Origin: Chaetoderma sp. LZ-2023a
Taxonomy: Eukaryota > Mollusca > Caudofoveata > Chaetodermatida > Chaetodermatidae
NCBI GenBank assembly: GCA_034401795.1
Contig: CM067372.1
Location: 13,216,940-13,280,939 of the forward strand
Length of the DNA: 64,000 nucleotides
Direction: 5' to 3'
The notes beneath the pieces were generated by a model, which made no database searches, had not been told where the DNA came from, and saw only the letters and a list, made by a program, of their open reading frames with translations. Below, one piece after another: positions 63,559 through 64,000 of the stretch (position 1 is its first letter; every line of letters starts with the position of its first letter). A program made the position numbers and the translations under genes.

Positions 63559-64000
63559 CTAAAATAAGCAAGCGGGACATAACAAGAATGGAAGGCACAC
63601 AAATAATTTTCAAATATTTTGACAATAAATTAAATGTTAACCCTCCAGCACCCCACACTCGCAACGTTACAACCAAGATCGCATAAGCTGGAGACAAGAA
63701 CGAGAGCGTGCCAATAATACACCCATATATTGATCCTGAAGGATGTATAAATAAGGAACCAGGAACCATATCGATAGCATTCGCGATATATTTAAGAATT
63801 AATTTCAAAATTATACTTCTTAAACGAAGGTCAAAACGATACGTGAAGAAAACAACAAAATGAATAAACAAACTGCCGTAGAACACGGTAAAACCACAGA
63901 ACACACATCTTAATCAACAATTTTGAAATCATCGATCAATGCAAACAGATCGTGATTTGCACGCAAAACTTGACATAATTCTAATGTTTCTGGTACAAAC
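63559..64000. other. DIRS 5' region or flank
   Basis: A 136-codon minus-strand frame (63494-63904) runs here, but it overlaps the gag frame out of register and is hydrophobic without features; I treat it as non-coding. The element's 5' end is somewhere near or beyond the window edge. Confidence 0.4.

Larger units (their letters stand above)
57590..63900 (-). mobile_element. DIRS-like tyrosine-recombinase retrotransposon, dead
   Basis: On the minus strand, from the 5' side: gag with a Cys/His-rich N-terminus, reverse transcriptase, RNase H, and a tyrosine recombinase, in the order of DIRS elements. Inverted repeats at 57601-57952 lie at the 3' side. Every gene is broken by frameshifts or stops. 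Both outer ends are approximate, and no matching inverted repeat was found at the 5' side within the window. Confidence 0.85.

Noticed and set aside
63494-63904. A 136-codon minus-strand hydrophobic frame
   Set aside because: It overlaps the zinc-module gag frame out of register and shows no domain.

Overview
This is animal nuclear DNA made almost entirely of transposable elements. No bacterial-style operons, rRNA genes or tRNA genes were seen. Long microsatellites and minisatellites, CR1-like LINEs, Tc1/mariner, DIRS, a Polinton and foldback elements all point to a metazoan. A marine invertebrate, perhaps a mollusc or other lophotrochozoan, is my guess from the element types; the sequence does not prove it.

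Layout. 1-22.3 kb is a pile of non-LTR retrotransposons. It holds three largely full-length but dead CR1-like LINEs on the plus strand (called A, about 960-8450; B, about 10720-14510; C, about 14800-19500), with pieces of other LINEs between and after them. LINE A is split inside its endonuclease by a Tc1/mariner element (3974-5630). The LINEs carry two families of short hairpin motifs. One, called M1, has a strongly conserved 23-nt loop closed by stems that differ from copy to copy. The other, M2, is a small GGTGGG/CCTACC hairpin repeated about twelve times. 22.4-27.8 kb holds repeats and one small intact gene for an acidic C2H2 zinc-finger protein (25759-26373).

27.8-36.8 kb, minus strand, is a decayed Polinton/Maverick (polintovirus-like) element. 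It has an A32/FtsK-type packaging ATPase, a small Cys/His-rich protein, a protein with two PC4-like domains, a small ORF, and a long protein-primed family B DNA polymerase with an acidic repeated N-terminus. No integrase, protease or capsid gene is seen. Damage is mostly in-frame stops.

37-52 kb is remnants: LINE pieces, a second Tc1/mariner copy in a TA microsatellite (41242-42896), large minisatellites (38-bp unit at 43270-44729, 17-bp unit at 46268-46895, 40-bp unit at 51290-51520) and several foldback elements.

52378-56382, minus strand, is the one large apparent host exon. It encodes about 1,330 residues and starts with a strong splice acceptor and a Cys/His zinc-binding motif. 57.6-63.9 kb, minus strand, is a broken DIRS-like tyrosine-recombinase retrotransposon (gag with zinc motif, RT, RNase H, recombinase).

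The most interesting signals are the M1 and M2 hairpin families in the CR1-like LINEs, the tandem PC4 protein in the Polinton, and the uncharacterised host gene.
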